Positions 17,879-28,319 are shown, counted from the first letter of the stretch. The stretch: 64,000 bases of DNA from Gautieria morchelliformis (GCA_015179125.1 WHVA01000412.1:39515-103514), one strand, 5' to 3'. The notes: a model not told the origin generated them from the letters alone. Made by a program: numbers and translations.

Positions 17879-18842
17879 TTAGTGTACGCTCCTCCACTTT
17901 GCACACTGGTCTCTCAGTCGCTCCCATCTTCCACCATCCCAGGTGCGCACTCTCTGCCATTCCTCGGGACAAAGAAGGAAGTGCGTTTCCAGGAACGCGG
18001 CAATGACAAGGTCGGAGAATGTCAGATGCATGCCCATGACGAGCGTATTCCCCTCCTTTCCGTTCTTATCCAGCAATGCTGCGAGCGCGCCGAACGCTAG
18101 ATGCTGAGGGGTAAGACCACAGGCTAACGAATCGCAAATAAGCCACAAGCCATTTTCTAATTCATCCCACACCCCATTCCACTTCTCGGAGCCTTTAGGG
18201 CAGACTTCTTCAAGTTTCCCACCGAGCATCGGTTCGCGGGTGAGTCTCCAATACCTTTTAGTGACAGTCAAGGAAGGCCATCCCAATCTTTCTACGACAA
18301 TACCACTCACGGACGACTGCCCTCATTCAAGTGCTTGAACATCTCCGGCAGCCCCATGGGGACGATTACCATTAGGACATTCTTAAAGAAGTGGTCATAG
18401 AACAGCTGCTGCAAGGCCTTCGTCCCAGGAGGAAACAGGGCGCCCGTGGATGGCGTTGGGTAGGTCTCGTCGAGATATTCGGCGATGTGGAAGGACTCTG
18501 AAACGATTGTAGGGCCGCTGGAAGGGGCAGTGCGGGATGGATCTACAATCACGGGAAGGGTATATAAAGGGCTCCCATCAGGTTTCTTCCCTGTCGGCGC
18601 AGCGCCTATACCGCGCATGGTGGGCTCTATTTCGGGATATTCAAGCCAGACGGTCTTGTAGGGTACTCCTTTGTAGTTGAGCGCATACCTGGTTGAATTG
18701 AGTTGTAAGTTGCACTGACCCCAATTGACCCGGACTGCTCGCTCGTTGGGACTTACCTCGCCTTCCACATGTTGGGACTCCATGCTTTGCAATTAAAGTC
18801 TGAAGGCACATCATATAACGTGATGAGGCTGTCGGAAGACAT
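17879..18842 (-). CDS. Glutathione S-transferase, etherase-related (GTE-like), copy 1
   Basis: Three exons: 18842-18757, 18688-18311, 18254-17879, with introns 18756-18689 (GTAAGT..AACCAG) and 18310-18255 (GTGAGT..AAAAG). The spliced protein, about 279 residues, begins MSSDSLITLYDVPSDF. The thioredoxin-fold G-site region KAWSPNMWKAR is split by intron 1 and continues YALNYKGVPYKTVWLEYPEI, then LPVIVD and SESFHIAEYLDETYP. The helical C-terminal domain contains YDHFFKNVL, RYWRLTREPMLGGKLEEV and MHLTFSDLVIAAFLE. Such GSTs conjugate or reduce substrates with glutathione and in wood-decay fungi are linked to lignin-type aryl ethers and detoxification. An extra 20-residue stretch (LWLICDSLACGLTPQHLAFG) is unusual but open in copies 1 and 2. 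Best preserved of the three copies. Confidence 0.85.
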
Positions 18843-19468
18843 TGTTACAGTGTCGGGTTGGGGTTGCGCAGACTTACTTATAAGAAAGAGCTCCTAAGCG
18901 ACGCGGCGTATGAGCGCGTGCCACGCTGTCTTACAGTAATCAAACGACTGACACGCACATCGAGGCACAGATCACACTACAAAAAGCGCTGGATTTACAA
19001 GCTGAAATGAAGTACTATTCAATAGCAAAAGGAGTCAGCGCACAGCTGCGGCACAGTTACAGCATAGAACGTACTAATCTCCATGATATATCTACTTGGA
19101 GGATCCAGTGGACAGCCTTGGCTAGCATGCACTGGTGACTAGCTTACGCGTCCCAGCAGCTTATGTAAGTAACTACTGGCATGATCTGACATACCGACAT
19201 ATTTGGCTCCCACGTCCGTCCAGAAGTCCCACAGAGAAGCGACCGTATCCACATGGACCCACATCGGCAAAAATTGTCAAAATATGGTAAAGACCGACGG
19301 GGCTTGCAATTCATGTTTGTGGTGCTTTTTCAGGAACTGCCATGAAAGTAAAAGCATGAAACACTCTAATGAACTTGTTCGTCAAACCGGAGTTGGGGGC
19401 TGGTGCACTAGTAGCGTTGTTGCGGGCCTCCCGAGATCGTCTACGAACTGCTTCGGATAGATTCGACC
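18843..19468. other. Upstream flank of GST copy 1
   Basis: Divergent copies of this 5' flank occur upstream of copy 2 (26744-27090) and in part copy 3 (29884-30060), e.g. CTTATAAGAAAGAGCTCCT. It is probably promoter plus part of the duplicated unit. Interrupted at 19469 by the copia insertion. Confidence 0.5.
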
Positions 19469-19849
19469 TGTAAGATTAGATGATCTGTAATAAGAGTCTC
19501 AGTGTTTGAACGCGAGAGCGTAGCCAAACGACGGTGTATATTCACCTGTAATAAGAGTCTATGATATACAGGTGAGTTAAAGAAAAATAGATACTAAGTA
19601 TTGTGTCTCACCTCAGTGTTTGAACGCGAGAGCGTAGCCAAACGACTGAGGAGAGCGATCTAATGGCGTTCTACTTATACTGTAAGAGGCCATTGTTCTA
19701 AACTAAAAGGGACAACAAAAGGATCAAGAGAACAATAGGCACAATGGGTGGTCCACTCGCATATACCCTGCGACCAAGTACAATGTGCGGCTGTCACGTG
19801 TTTGCATTATGCCCACGGTCACGTGCCCGCAGTACCCGCAGCTCCAACA
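19469..19849 (-). repeat. 3' LTR of copia element
   Basis: 381 bp; sense ends TGTTGGAG..CTTACA. Contains a 35-bp internal direct repeat (19498-19532 and 19612-19646, CTCAGTGTTTGAACGCGAGA...) and two copies of CTGTAATAAGAGTCT. Differs from the 5' LTR by two substitutions. Confidence 0.95.
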
Positions 19850-19860
19850 CTCCCCCTCAA
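19850..19860 (-). other. Copia polypurine tract
   Basis: Sense TTGAGGGGGAG directly before the 3' LTR. It overlaps the stop codon of the RNase H frame (19857-19859). Confidence 0.8.
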
Positions 19861-22184
19861 ACCGTCGACAGCCCGAGTTCGACCGCGAAGTGTTTCACCT
19901 TTGTGGACGGTAACGCTTTGGTAAGTGCATCCGCTATCATGTCTCCTGTAGGGCAGTACACCAGGCGCAGGGCGCCTTGTTCGACGTTCCAACGGATGAA
20001 GTGAAAACGGATGTCGATATGTTTGGTACGTGCGTGATATTGATGATCTTTTGCGAGAGCGATCGCTGATTGGTTGTCAGAAAACAACGTGGTAGGTGCC
20101 ATTTCCGTGTTGAAGAGTTGTTGGATCAGGGATCGGAGCCATTTTATTTCTTTTGCTGCGTGAGCGGCGGCCACGTATTCGCTTTCTGTTGTGGATAGCG
20201 AGACAATCTGCTGACGCTTTGCGCTCCAGGAAACGGCTCCCCCGTGAATAATAAACACGTACCCAGATATAGCATGCCTGTCTCGGGCCATGCTACCATC
20301 GGCATCTGCGTATCCCGTGAGCTCGGTCATCGTATGCCCGTAAGTCAACCAAAATTCCTTCGTTCCTTTTAAATACTGAAATATTCGTTTCACTGCGTTC
20401 CAGTGTGTAGAACCGAACTTTGTGGAATGGCGCGATACGGACTGGACGGCGAAGGCGATGTCAGGGCGTGTACCGAGTGCTGCGTACATCAGCGAGCCAA
20501 CGGCTTCTCTGTAGGGTACGTCGCGCATTCGTGCCCATTCGGCCGTGGTTTTCGGTATCAGTGTCATTGAGAGAAGTAGGCTATGCTCCATTGGTGTGGA
20601 TGCCGGCTTTAGGTCATCGAAGTTGTAGCGGCGGATGATGGAGTCGATGTAGGCACGTTGGGAGAGGTGTATGGTATGTCGTTCTCTATCACGCTTGACT
20701 TCTATACCTAACAGCCAATGCAGTTCGCCAAGGTCGGTAATTTCAACATGGTTTGAAATCCCCTTTTTGAACTGGTTCACAAGGGCTGGCGTTGTTGCGG
20801 CTATCGTGCAGTCGTCCACGTGGACCAGGACAATTACAGTGGCCAAGTTGGTGTGTCGATAGAACACGGCCTGATCTACGTCGCAGCGAGAGAACATCAG
20901 TTTGGTGAGCATTATATCTACGAGCTTCTGGTACCAGCGCCGTCCTGACTGTTTTAGTCCGTAGAGCGTTTTCCGCAAGCTGCAGACCTTTCCAGGGGAG
21001 TTCGGTGTGTGATACCCAGGAGGCTGGGACATGTAGATCGTCTCGTTCTCGGTAAGTTCCCCATTCAAGTATGCGCCCTTGATGTCAATTTGATGCAGTT
21101 CCATGTCCTTTGCTGCAGCTAGCGCGAGCACGGTTCGAATCGATGCCAGTTTGGCAACTGGGGCGAAGGTATCGAAGTAATCAACTCCAGGTACTTGTGA
21201 AAAACCTTGCGCGGCGAGACGAGCTTTATATCTTACTACATTTCCAGCAGCGTCTTTCTTTGCCCGGAATACCCATTTAGAGCCCACGATGTTAGCATTA
21301 GTTGGCGCTTCAGTGGGTTCCCAGGTTCCAGCGTGGCGGAGAAGTGCTAACTCATCTTGAATTGCCTTTTCCCATAGGTGCCAGTCGGGGCGTCGCTTTG
21401 CTTCAGCTAGGGAGTGAGGTTCGAGAGCCTCGGTTTCACTGGTTTGAGCCACCAGTGCGTATTCTTCAGCATCTTCAGCTAACATCATCCAGTCGGCTGA
21501 TCCCTCCCCCTCAAGGACTTCAGTGGTTTGATCGATTGAAGTGGGCAGTTGTATGCCTGTAGCGATAGCGGGATCAGACGAACGGTGGGAGGAGGTGCCG
21601 TGGCCTTCAAGAATGTCGCGAACGCGCTGACTTGGCTTGCGGATTCTTTTCGCAGGTGTCTCAACCTCGGAATCAGACGGGCTGGTGTCGGGAACTGGAG
21701 GTACTAATGGGGTAGTAGGTTTAGGGATTCCTGAGGGTAAGTCAGTTTTCGTTTCGACCACTTGCAAATCCTCCCCCTCGAGACGAGAAGCTGACGGATC
21801 GTAATAGACATTTCGTTCCACGGTGACCATCTGCTTGTCAGGCCAGTATATACGAACGCCTTTACTGCGATCGTCAATGCCTAACCAGCGCCCTTCAGTT
21901 ACATGCCCGCCTAGTTTGTCTCCACTCTCGGTGCGTACCCATACTTTCTCGCCCCACTCGCGTACATTTTGGAGGTCTGGTTTCTTTCCGAAAGCAGCTT
22001 CAAAGGGGGTCATGCCTTCGACAGACTTAGTAAGTGTCCGATTCATCAGCCAAACCACATGACGTGCAGCTTCTCCCCACAGAAACTTTGGCAGACCACT
22101 CGCATGCAGCAGGGCACGTATACGCTCTACGATGGTGCGATTGCGTCGTTCTGCGACCCCATTGTGCTGAGGGGTATCATGAAC
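19857..22184 (-). CDS. Copia Pol, second part: integrase end, reverse transcriptase, RNase H
   Basis: Resumes after the insertion with HDTPQHNGVAERRNRTIVER, the integrase core end. Next come the GAG-like linker EGMTPFEAAFGKKPDLQNV, a reverse transcriptase (VVRYKARLAAQGFSQVPGVD; DIKGAYLNGEL; VLVHVDDCTIAA, a VDD box) and RNase H (SLSTTESEYVAAAHAAKEIK; DNQSAIALAKDHQYHARTKH; MIADALTKALPS). No stop codon between the insertion and 19857. Together with the upstream segment this would be one polyprotein. Reverse transcribes and integrates the element from virus-like particles. Confidence 0.9.
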   Translation of the reverse strand, partial: VHDTPQHNGVAERRNRTIVERIRALLHASGLPKFLWGEAARHVVWLMNRTLTKSVEGMTPFEAAFGKKPDLQNVREWGEKVWVRTESGDKLGGHVTEGRWLGIDDRSKGVRIYWPDKQMVTVERNVYYDPSASRLEGEDLQVVETKTDLPSGIPKPTTPLVPPVPDTSPSDSEVETPAKRIRKPSQRVRDILEGHGTSSHRSSDPAIATGIQLPTSIDQTTEVLEGEGSADWMMLAEDAEEYALVAQTSETEALEPHSLAEAKRRPDWHLWEKAIQDELALLRHAGTWEPTEAPTNANIVGSKWVFRAKKDAAGNVVRYKARLAAQGFSQVPGVDYFDTFAPVAKLASIRTVLALAAAKDMELHQIDIKGAYLNGELTENETIYMSQPPGYHTPNSPGKVCSLRKTLYGLKQSGRRWYQKLVDIMLTKLMFSRCDVDQAVFYRHTNLATVIVLVHVDDCTIAATTPALVNQFKKGISNHVEITDLGELHWLLGIEVKRDRERHTIHLSQRAYIDSIIRRYNFDDLKPASTPMEHSLLLSMTLIPKTTAEWARMRDVPYREAVGSLMYAALGTRPDIAFAVQSVSRHSTKFGSTHWNAVKRIFQYLKGTKEFWLTYGHTMTELTGYADADGSMARDRHAISGYVFIIHGGAVSWSAKRQQIVSLSTTESEYVAAAHAAKEIKWLRSLIQQLFNTEMAPTTLFSDNQSAIALAKDHQYHARTKHIDIRFHFIRWNVEQGALRLVYCPTGDMIADALTKALPSTKVKHFAVELGLSTV

Positions 22185-22272
22185 GGCATTTAATAAATTC
22201 AATTATGCCTGAATTTTTTTTTATTTTTTTTTAATCTTTTAAACTCTTTTAAACTTATAAAAGCAGTGTAAG
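22185..22272 (-). other. 88-bp A/T-rich insertion disrupting the copia integrase
   Basis: Between the integrase codons for EQKLT and VHDTPQHNG lies 88 bp reading, in sense, CTTACACTGCTTTTATAAG, then two GTTTAAAAGA words, two runs of nine A, and ATTGAATTTATTAAATGCC. It brings a TAA in frame. A short CTTACC/CTTACA repetition sits at its left joint. It does not have intron-like GT..AG ends at the needed positions. Confidence 0.7.
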
Positions 22273-24408
22273 GGTAAGTTTTTGCTCAGTACCCTTTGAC
22301 TTTAGGTAAAGCTCAAAATCCTTTCCAAGATACTCTCCACCGCAGTCTGAGTGTAGGGTCTTTATGCTAGCATTGAGCTGCGTGCTACACCATGTAGCGT
22401 AGTCTTTGTAGGCACCCAGGGCTTCGTCTTTCGTGCGCAGAAGGTAAAGGTGAGTTAAGCGTGTCATGTCATCTGTAAAGGTGACATAGTAACACTTTCC
22501 GGCCTTCGTGGCAACCGGAGCTGGTCCCCACAGGTCACTGTGTACTTCGTCACCGAAGTTCGAGGCACGTTTGCCTTCTCGCATTTTAGGTACAGACTTG
22601 CGAGTCGCCTTGGCATAAATACAGGACTCGCAAAAGAGGGTGTCTGCTTGAGGTGATGTATCCAGTTTTATTCCAGTTACAAATCCTTTTGCAACTAATC
22701 TTTTGGCAGCTTCGGGTGAAATGTGTCCCAAACGACGATGGAGTTGTTCCAAGGTAAGTGTTTCTGCCGCTGCATTTGCTGTATCAGGCTCATGCGTAAC
22801 TCGATAAAGGCCGCGTCCTGATTTTGGGACTTCGCCTACTTGCTCTCCGTTTCGCCCATGGATTATGCATTTGCCGTCTGCAAATGTTACAGCAAAACCG
22901 GCCTCATCGAGCCGTCCAACGGACACGAGTGTGTACCCCACGTCGGGTGAGTACAGGACCTCGGAGAGCTTCAGTTTGGAGACATCGACGCCATTTGGTA
23001 CGTCGATTATCATTTCACCCATTCCTACAGCGTTAAAACTTTGTCTGTTAGCAGCCTGGAATGACTTGGGTGAAATTTTGACGAAGTTTTGGACCGTGTC
23101 ACGATAGGGTGTTATGTGTCGTGTACATCCCGAGTCATACACTTCGATGCAGGGTGAGTTTGCAGTAGTTTCGTTGACTTCAACGCAAACTGCATGGGCA
23201 TCTTCCAGCTCATTGCCGATGAAGTCCGGGTCATCACTGACAAGCGAAAAAGTATCGCTCTCGTCAGTTCCAGGTGACCTTTCTACTTCATATTCGCTGT
23301 CTGACTCGTCGCTGATCTCGGAAAACCAGTCGAGGTCGTTTGCCCCTTCGTCATCATCGTCTGTATCGGACTCACAGTTTGACAGTAGCTTGGGTAGCTC
23401 ATTTTCGTCAAGGTTCTCAAAGCGATCATCTGCCCCTTCATCTCCATCGTCTGTGTCGGACTCACAATTTGACAGGAGTTCGGGTAGTTCGTTTTCGTCA
23501 AGGTCCGCAAAGAACGCAGCTTCATCCTCATCATCGGATTCAACAGCTGCATTTGCAGAACCTCCACCTCGAGTTGAGGCTTGTTTTTTGTTATCTGTTG
23601 CTTTGGCAGGCTTAGGACACTTGTTCCTATAGTGTCCCTTGTCGCCACAGTTCCAACAAGTTCCCTTCGGTTTGTGCTCTGACTTCTTTCCCTTCGAGTT
23701 TGCTGACACGAACATTGCTTCATCTTTTTCATTTCCTTTTCCACTCGTATGTCCTGAACGACGAGATCTCTGGGCTGCATGACGCTCATATTCCTCGGAG
23801 ACTAATGTTATGAGTTCGTCGGGATCTATGGTCTTCGTGGAGCTGTACAACCTTGCGCCGGCTAGCAGGTTTGATGCGAAGGCTGAGAGGTGAGGTGGGA
23901 GGGACTTAATGATAGTGGCACGGTAATCCTGTACTTCAATGTCCATGCCGAAGGTCGCTAACTCCTCTCTTTTGACACGAAGTCCATCGAGAAATTCACG
24001 AACGTTGCCTTTGTCAGGGCATCTGGAATCCATGAACTGGGTACGCAGGTCTGCTTGAGCGAAAGCCCCTTTCGACGAGTACTCCTTTACAATGAGATCC
24101 CATCGGTCTTTTAGGGACGATTTGCTATGGACGCGTATGAGTGTGGAGTCAGGAATTCGGTGAGTTAGGAGAGCTTTTGCGGTTCGGTCCTCTTTGACCC
24201 ATTTTGCGAGGGCATCTTCTTCACCAGCAGCTGGTGGAGTGCTAACTGTCGGTTGGGTAATCGTACCGTCAAAATACCCCCATAAGCCTTTTGCTTCGAC
24301 AGCATCCTGGAAGCGCATCGAGAACGCTATCCAATTCAGGCCGTTCGTCATGAGTTTGGGAACCGAGGAGGGGAGAAGGTCGGTGGTGGTCAGGACAGTG
24401 GTAGTCAT
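22255..24408 (-). CDS. Copia Gag-protease-integrase (truncated by insertion)
   Basis: 717 codons from ATG 24408 (MTTTVLTTTDLLPSSVPKLM), ending at a TAA inside the 88-bp insertion. Gag domain of the UBN2 type (NWIAFSMRFQDAVEAKGLW; HLSAFASNLLAGARLY), zinc knuckle CWNCGDKGHYRNKCPKP near 23650, then a long acidic linker with a tandem duplication (ENELPELLSNCESDTDD / ENELPKLLSNCESDTDD). Protease VYDSGCTRHITPYRD near 23130. GAG pre-integrase LEQLHRRLGHISPEAAKRL with CESCIYAKATR, and the integrase start VHSDLWGPAPV. Structural protein, processing protease and first half of integrase. Confidence 0.92.
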   Translation of the reverse strand: MTTTVLTTTDLLPSSVPKLMTNGLNWIAFSMRFQDAVEAKGLWGYFDGTITQPTVSTPPAAGEEDALAKWVKEDRTAKALLTHRIPDSTLIRVHSKSSLKDRWDLIVKEYSSKGAFAQADLRTQFMDSRCPDKGNVREFLDGLRVKREELATFGMDIEVQDYRATIIKSLPPHLSAFASNLLAGARLYSSTKTIDPDELITLVSEEYERHAAQRSRRSGHTSGKGNEKDEAMFVSANSKGKKSEHKPKGTCWNCGDKGHYRNKCPKPAKATDNKKQASTRGGGSANAAVESDDEDEAAFFADLDENELPELLSNCESDTDDGDEGADDRFENLDENELPKLLSNCESDTDDDDEGANDLDWFSEISDESDSEYEVERSPGTDESDTFSLVSDDPDFIGNELEDAHAVCVEVNETTANSPCIEVYDSGCTRHITPYRDTVQNFVKISPKSFQAANRQSFNAVGMGEMIIDVPNGVDVSKLKLSEVLYSPDVGYTLVSVGRLDEAGFAVTFADGKCIIHGRNGEQVGEVPKSGRGLYRVTHEPDTANAAAETLTLEQLHRRLGHISPEAAKRLVAKGFVTGIKLDTSPQADTLFCESCIYAKATRKSVPKMREGKRASNFGDEVHSDLWGPAPVATKAGKCYYVTFTDDMTRLTHLYLLRTKDEALGAYKDYATWCSTQLNASIKTLHSDCGGEYLGKDFELYLKSKGTEQKLTLTLLL

Positions 24409-24444
24409 GGTTTTGAAGGGAGCTTAAGGGGAACTAGTGATTTG

Positions 24445-24463
24445 GTGCGGGGGCCCAATAACC
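24445..24463 (-). other. Copia primer-binding site
   Basis: Sense GGTTATTGGGCCCCCGCACC directly after the 5' LTR. TGGGCCCCCGCACC would pair with the 3' end of a tRNA ending in CCA, offset a few bases from the LTR. The same start, GGTTATGGGCCC, follows the LTRs at 12540 and 42919. Confidence 0.6.
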
Positions 24464-24844
24464 TGTAAGATTAGATGATCTGTAATAAGAGTCTCAGTGT
24501 TTGAACGCGAGAGCGTAGCCAAACGACTGTGTATATTCACCTGTAATAAGAGTCTATGATATACAGGTGAGTTAAAGAAAAATAGATACTAAGTATTGTG
24601 TCTCACCTCAGTGTTTGAACGCGAGAGCGTAGCCAAACGACTGAGGAGAGCGATCTAATGGCGTTCTACTTATACTGTAAGAGGCCATTGTTCTAAACTA
24701 AAAGGGACAACAAAAGGATCAAGAGAACAATAGGCACAATGGGTGGTCCACTCGCATATACCCTGCGACCAAGTACAATGCGCGGCTGTCACGTGTTTGC
24801 ATTATGCCCACGGTCACGTGCCCGCAGTACCCGCAGCTCCAACA
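24464..24844 (-). repeat. 5' LTR of copia element
   Basis: 381 bp, nearly identical to 19469-19849 (two differences). Followed by the second CGACC target copy. Confidence 0.95.
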
Positions 24845-25213
24845 CGACCAGCTTTCGACTTATCGTCATTCCGTTTACCATTACATCTCTCCATACCCTT
24901 CACGCCCTAACTTCCCTCACCACCGTGCTTCTCTGTCCTCTTGTCTGTCTTTCCTTTCAGCCCTCACCTGCCCTTAACTCTACCCCCAGGTCTACCAATC
25001 TCCCCCTTCGCATCCGCCAGCTCTCCTCCTTCATTTCCTGGCTCCACGGTTCGATCCAAGTTGCTCCAACCCTCAAATAGCCTTACCTCACCGCGAGCCA
25101 TCGCGTGAGCCGACTGAGGTGGGCTAACCATATCACCCTTACTTCGGTATGCATATATCCCTTAGTGCTTTAATATATCCTCTATTAGAATAATCAGTCC
25201 ACAGACTCCGCTA

Positions 25214-25495
25214 ATGCCAAAACAGCGCTTCACACCCCTGCTAGACCGGTACGACTGGCTACAGTATAAGCAGATGTTCGAAAGGCTGGAAGAGTTTGAT
25301 GGTTCACGGTGTGTCTTATTTCTCCTCTCGGTTGCTGGAATGAAAAATTCTGTTGTTGGATTTCCTAGAGCAACAGTAGAAGAACTAATGAAAGAGTACG
25401 AACTTCCGTGCGAGAATGCATGTTACATTTCTGATGTCGGTGCCTCGTATTCTCGGAAAGCCCTCGTTCAGCTTATGGGCCACTGCCGCTTTTAG
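25214..25495 (+). CDS. Unidentified ORF of the duplicated GST unit, copy a
   Basis: Open frame ending VEELMKEYELPCENACYISD then VGASYSRKALVQLMGHCRF. A related copy ends at 28616 with the same C-terminus. Upstream (24850-25200) lies sequence shared with 28030-28310, including CTTTCCTTTCAG, a likely acceptor, so both may be terminal exons of a multi-exon gene. Start codon not determined; the stretch QYKQMFERLEEFDGSR precedes GTGTGT, a possible donor. I do not recognise the family. Confidence 0.35.
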   Translation: MPKQRFTPLLDRYDWLQYKQMFERLEEFDGSRCVLFLLSVAGMKNSVVGFPRATVEELMKEYELPCENACYISDVGASYSRKALVQLMGHCRF

Positions 25496-25787
25496 AACTC
25501 GCAAGGACCGGAGGCTGCGCACCCCGAATGAAGCGGGGTAGGTACGTTTTGGAATTAGTTTCGAATACTTTGTACAGCAGGTCTATACGCGCCAGACCTA
25601 ATTCCAGATCCAAGGTACTACTTTGCTCCAAACCTCTTCCACAGGAGAGCTAACCCGAATTTAATATACAACCTGAACCGCATCCGTATCTGCCAGCAAT
25701 GGAGAAAAATTGGGGTGGGAAAAGTCGAACTAACAACTTCAATCGTGTAATCCATCACAATAGATCCTTCGTACTAATTTCATCTTC

Positions 25788-26743
25788 TTAGTTTACGCTC
25801 CTCCACTTCGCACACTGGTCTCTCAGTCGCTCCCATCTTCCACTATTCCAGGTCCGCATTCTCTGCCATTCCTCGGGACAAAGGTGGAAGTGCGGTTCCA
25901 GGAACGCGGCAATGACAAGGTCGGAGAATGTGGGATGCGTGCCCATGACGAGCATATTCCCCTCCTTTCCGTTCTTATCCAGCAATGCTGCGAGCGCGCC
26001 GAACGCTAGACGCTGAGGGGTAAGACAACAGGCTACTGAATCGCAAGCAAGCCACAAGCCTTTTTCTAGTTCGTCCCACACCCCATTCCACTTCTCGGAG
26101 CCTTTAGGGCAGACTTCTTCCAGTTTGCCGCCGAGCATCGGTTCGCGGGTGAGTCTCCAATACCTTGTAATGACAGTCAAGGAAGGCCATCCCAATATTT
26201 CTACCACAATACCCAATACCACTCACGGACGACTGCCCTCGTTCAAGTGCTTGAACATCTCCGGCAGCCCCATGGGGATGGTTACCATCAGGACATTCTT
26301 AAAGAAGTGGTCATAGAACAGTTGCTGCAAGGCCTTCGTCCCCGGTGGAAACAGGGCGCCCGTGGATGGTGTTGGGTAGGTCTCGTCGAGATATTCGGCG
26401 ATAAGGAAGGACTCTGAGACGACTGTAGGGCCGCCAGACGTTGCAGGGCGGGATGGATCTACAATCACGGGAAGGGTATATAAAGGGCTTCCATCAGGTT
26501 TCTTCCCTGTCGGCGCAGCGCCTATACCGCGCATGGTGGGCTCTATTTCGGGATATTCGAGCCAGACGGTCTTGTAGGGTACTCCTTTGTAGTTGAGCGC
26601 ATACCTGGTTGAATTGAGTCGTAAGTTGCACTGACCCTCACTACCGTTGGGACTTACCTCGCCTTCCACATGTTGGGACTCCATGCTTTGCAATTGAAGT
26701 CTGAAGGTACATCATATAGCGTGATGATGCTGTCGGAAGACAA
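25788..26743 (-). pseudogene. GST copy 2 (start codon lost)
   Basis: Same three-exon layout as copy 1: exon 1 26743-26658, exon 2 26604-26227, exon 3 26163-25788, with introns 26657-26605 and 26226-26164. Reading is open throughout, but the position of the copy 1 ATG is TTG (26743-26741), and the next in-frame ATG lies inside the G-site (NMW). Otherwise the G-site (KAWSPNMWKAR), YPEIEPTMRGIGAAPTGKKP and C-terminal helices are kept. Could still start at the TTG or use another upstream exon; I treat it as a recent pseudogene. Confidence 0.7.
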
Positions 26744-28026
26744 TGTTACAGTACTGGTCGGGTTGGGGTTGTGCAGACTTACTTATAAGAAAGAGCTCCT
26801 AAGGGACGCAGCGTATGAGCGCGTGCACGCTGTCTTACAGTAATCAAACGACTGACACGCACATCGAGGCACACATCACACTACAAAAAGCGATTTACAA
26901 GCTCAATGAACTACTATTCAATAACAAATAGAGTCAGCGCTCAGCTGCGGCACAGTTACAGCATAAAACGTACTAATCTCCACGTTATATCTACGTGGAG
27001 GACGCCCCACTATCAGCTGGCAGCCGGTCCAAGACTGCGTACTACGTGTCAGCTTATGTAAATACATGATCCGACATATTTGGCTCCCATATCGTCCATC
27101 AGCCGCCGAGTCATCGCTACATCACTATCGGTGATCCAAAGATAATTTACATTGGGCATGTTCCGTCAGGTGAGCAATAGCAGCTTTACTAAATGTTAAT
27201 ATTTTGGATAAATGTGTTTACATTCTGTAACTACATAACATTCTTCCTTATGCGGCCAGTGATGGTAGAAACTATTATAACCACCTGGGGGAAACCGCGA
27301 AGGTAGTACGTGGTTTTGCTATTTTATTGCGCACACGGTTCGCCTTCACGTCTTCCACAGCACTCCCTCCTACCTTATGCTAGCTCCCCATACGCTCCGA
27401 GTCTGGGCACACCGTCAGTTCAATTAATTCCTCCCTTCCCCTCATACAGTCCTCCTAGGACCCCTCTGCACCCCGCGCTCACAGTCACTGCACCCACCGC
27501 AGCAGGTTCATGAGCTCACTATAGGAAGAAAAGGCACTTGTCATCAGTTCCGGAGGATTGATGACAAGCGTCGAAACCACTGCGGACCTGGGTCAGTGCT
27601 CGGACATTGGTCCGCAGTGACTTTGTTGGGCTGCGGCGCACAGCCTGAGAATTGCCCGCGTCTGTGACCGAGGCCCTGGTTGCTCGTGAGTGCTTGAGTT
27701 GTATTCAATTACTCGAGTCCAGTAAGTAACTCAAAAAGGTATTGGCTTACTAGTATTTGACACGCGTTCAATGGCCCAGCCAGTCTTGGGCCGAACAAAG
27801 TTGGTAGTATGTACGTGCCACACGGATCAGTGAATATAATTCAATTGACTGGGTATATTCAACAGGACATTACTAATTGGATCAGTCCCTCAAGTTCAAG
27901 GGAAAATTATAATAATAAGTATGGGCTACAGGCAGTCATCCTTCGTTTTGACGTATACGTCACCATATGTGATTTTATGAGTGAGTGGCAATATTAGCTA
28001 TCTGCGCTTAGGATGGTCCTGCGTCT
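26744..28026. other. Duplicated 5' flank, then non-coding
   Basis: 26744-27090 repeats the copy 1 upstream flank. 27100-28020 holds no recognised gene, only short imperfect palindromes (e.g. 27540-27570 around a CCGG core). Confidence 0.4.
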
Positions 28027-28319
28027 GTGAGTGTCTGTCTTTCCTTTCAGCCCTCGCCTGCCCTTAACTCTACCCCCAGGTCTACCAATCCCCCCTTGCA
28101 TCCGCGACCGCCAGCTCGCCTCCTTCATTTCCTGGCTCCCCGGTTCGATCCAAGTCGCTCCAACCCACAAATCGCCTTACCTCACCACGAGCCATCGCGT
28201 GAGCGGACTGATGTTGTCCAACCATACCAGCATTGCTTCGGTATGCTTGTTTCCCTTACTGCCTTATGAGTATATCTGCTAGGGTTAATCAATCCACTGA
28301 CTCTTCTAACGCCGAAACA

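Larger units (their letters stand above)
19469..24844 (-). mobile_element. Complete, young Ty1/copia element
   Basis: 381-bp LTRs at both ends, flanked by a perfect CGACC duplication (19464-19468 and 24845-24849). I count two differences between the LTRs, so it is recent. Primer site after the 5' LTR, two long open pol segments interrupted by one 88-bp insertion (22185-22272), and a polypurine tract. It sits among the GST copies. Confidence 0.95.

Noticed and set aside
18120..18185. Third intron in the GST genes
   Set aside because: Removing any GT..AG candidate in this segment puts the downstream codons out of frame in copies 1 and 2; both read through without stops.
22185..22272. 88-bp copia insert as an intron
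   Set aside because: Lacks GT..AG ends at the positions needed to restore the frame and has no branch-site context.
25040..25060. Pol III B-box (GGTTCGATCC) in the duplicated GST unit, also at 28140
   Set aside because: No A-box at proper distance and no cloverleaf; consensus incomplete.
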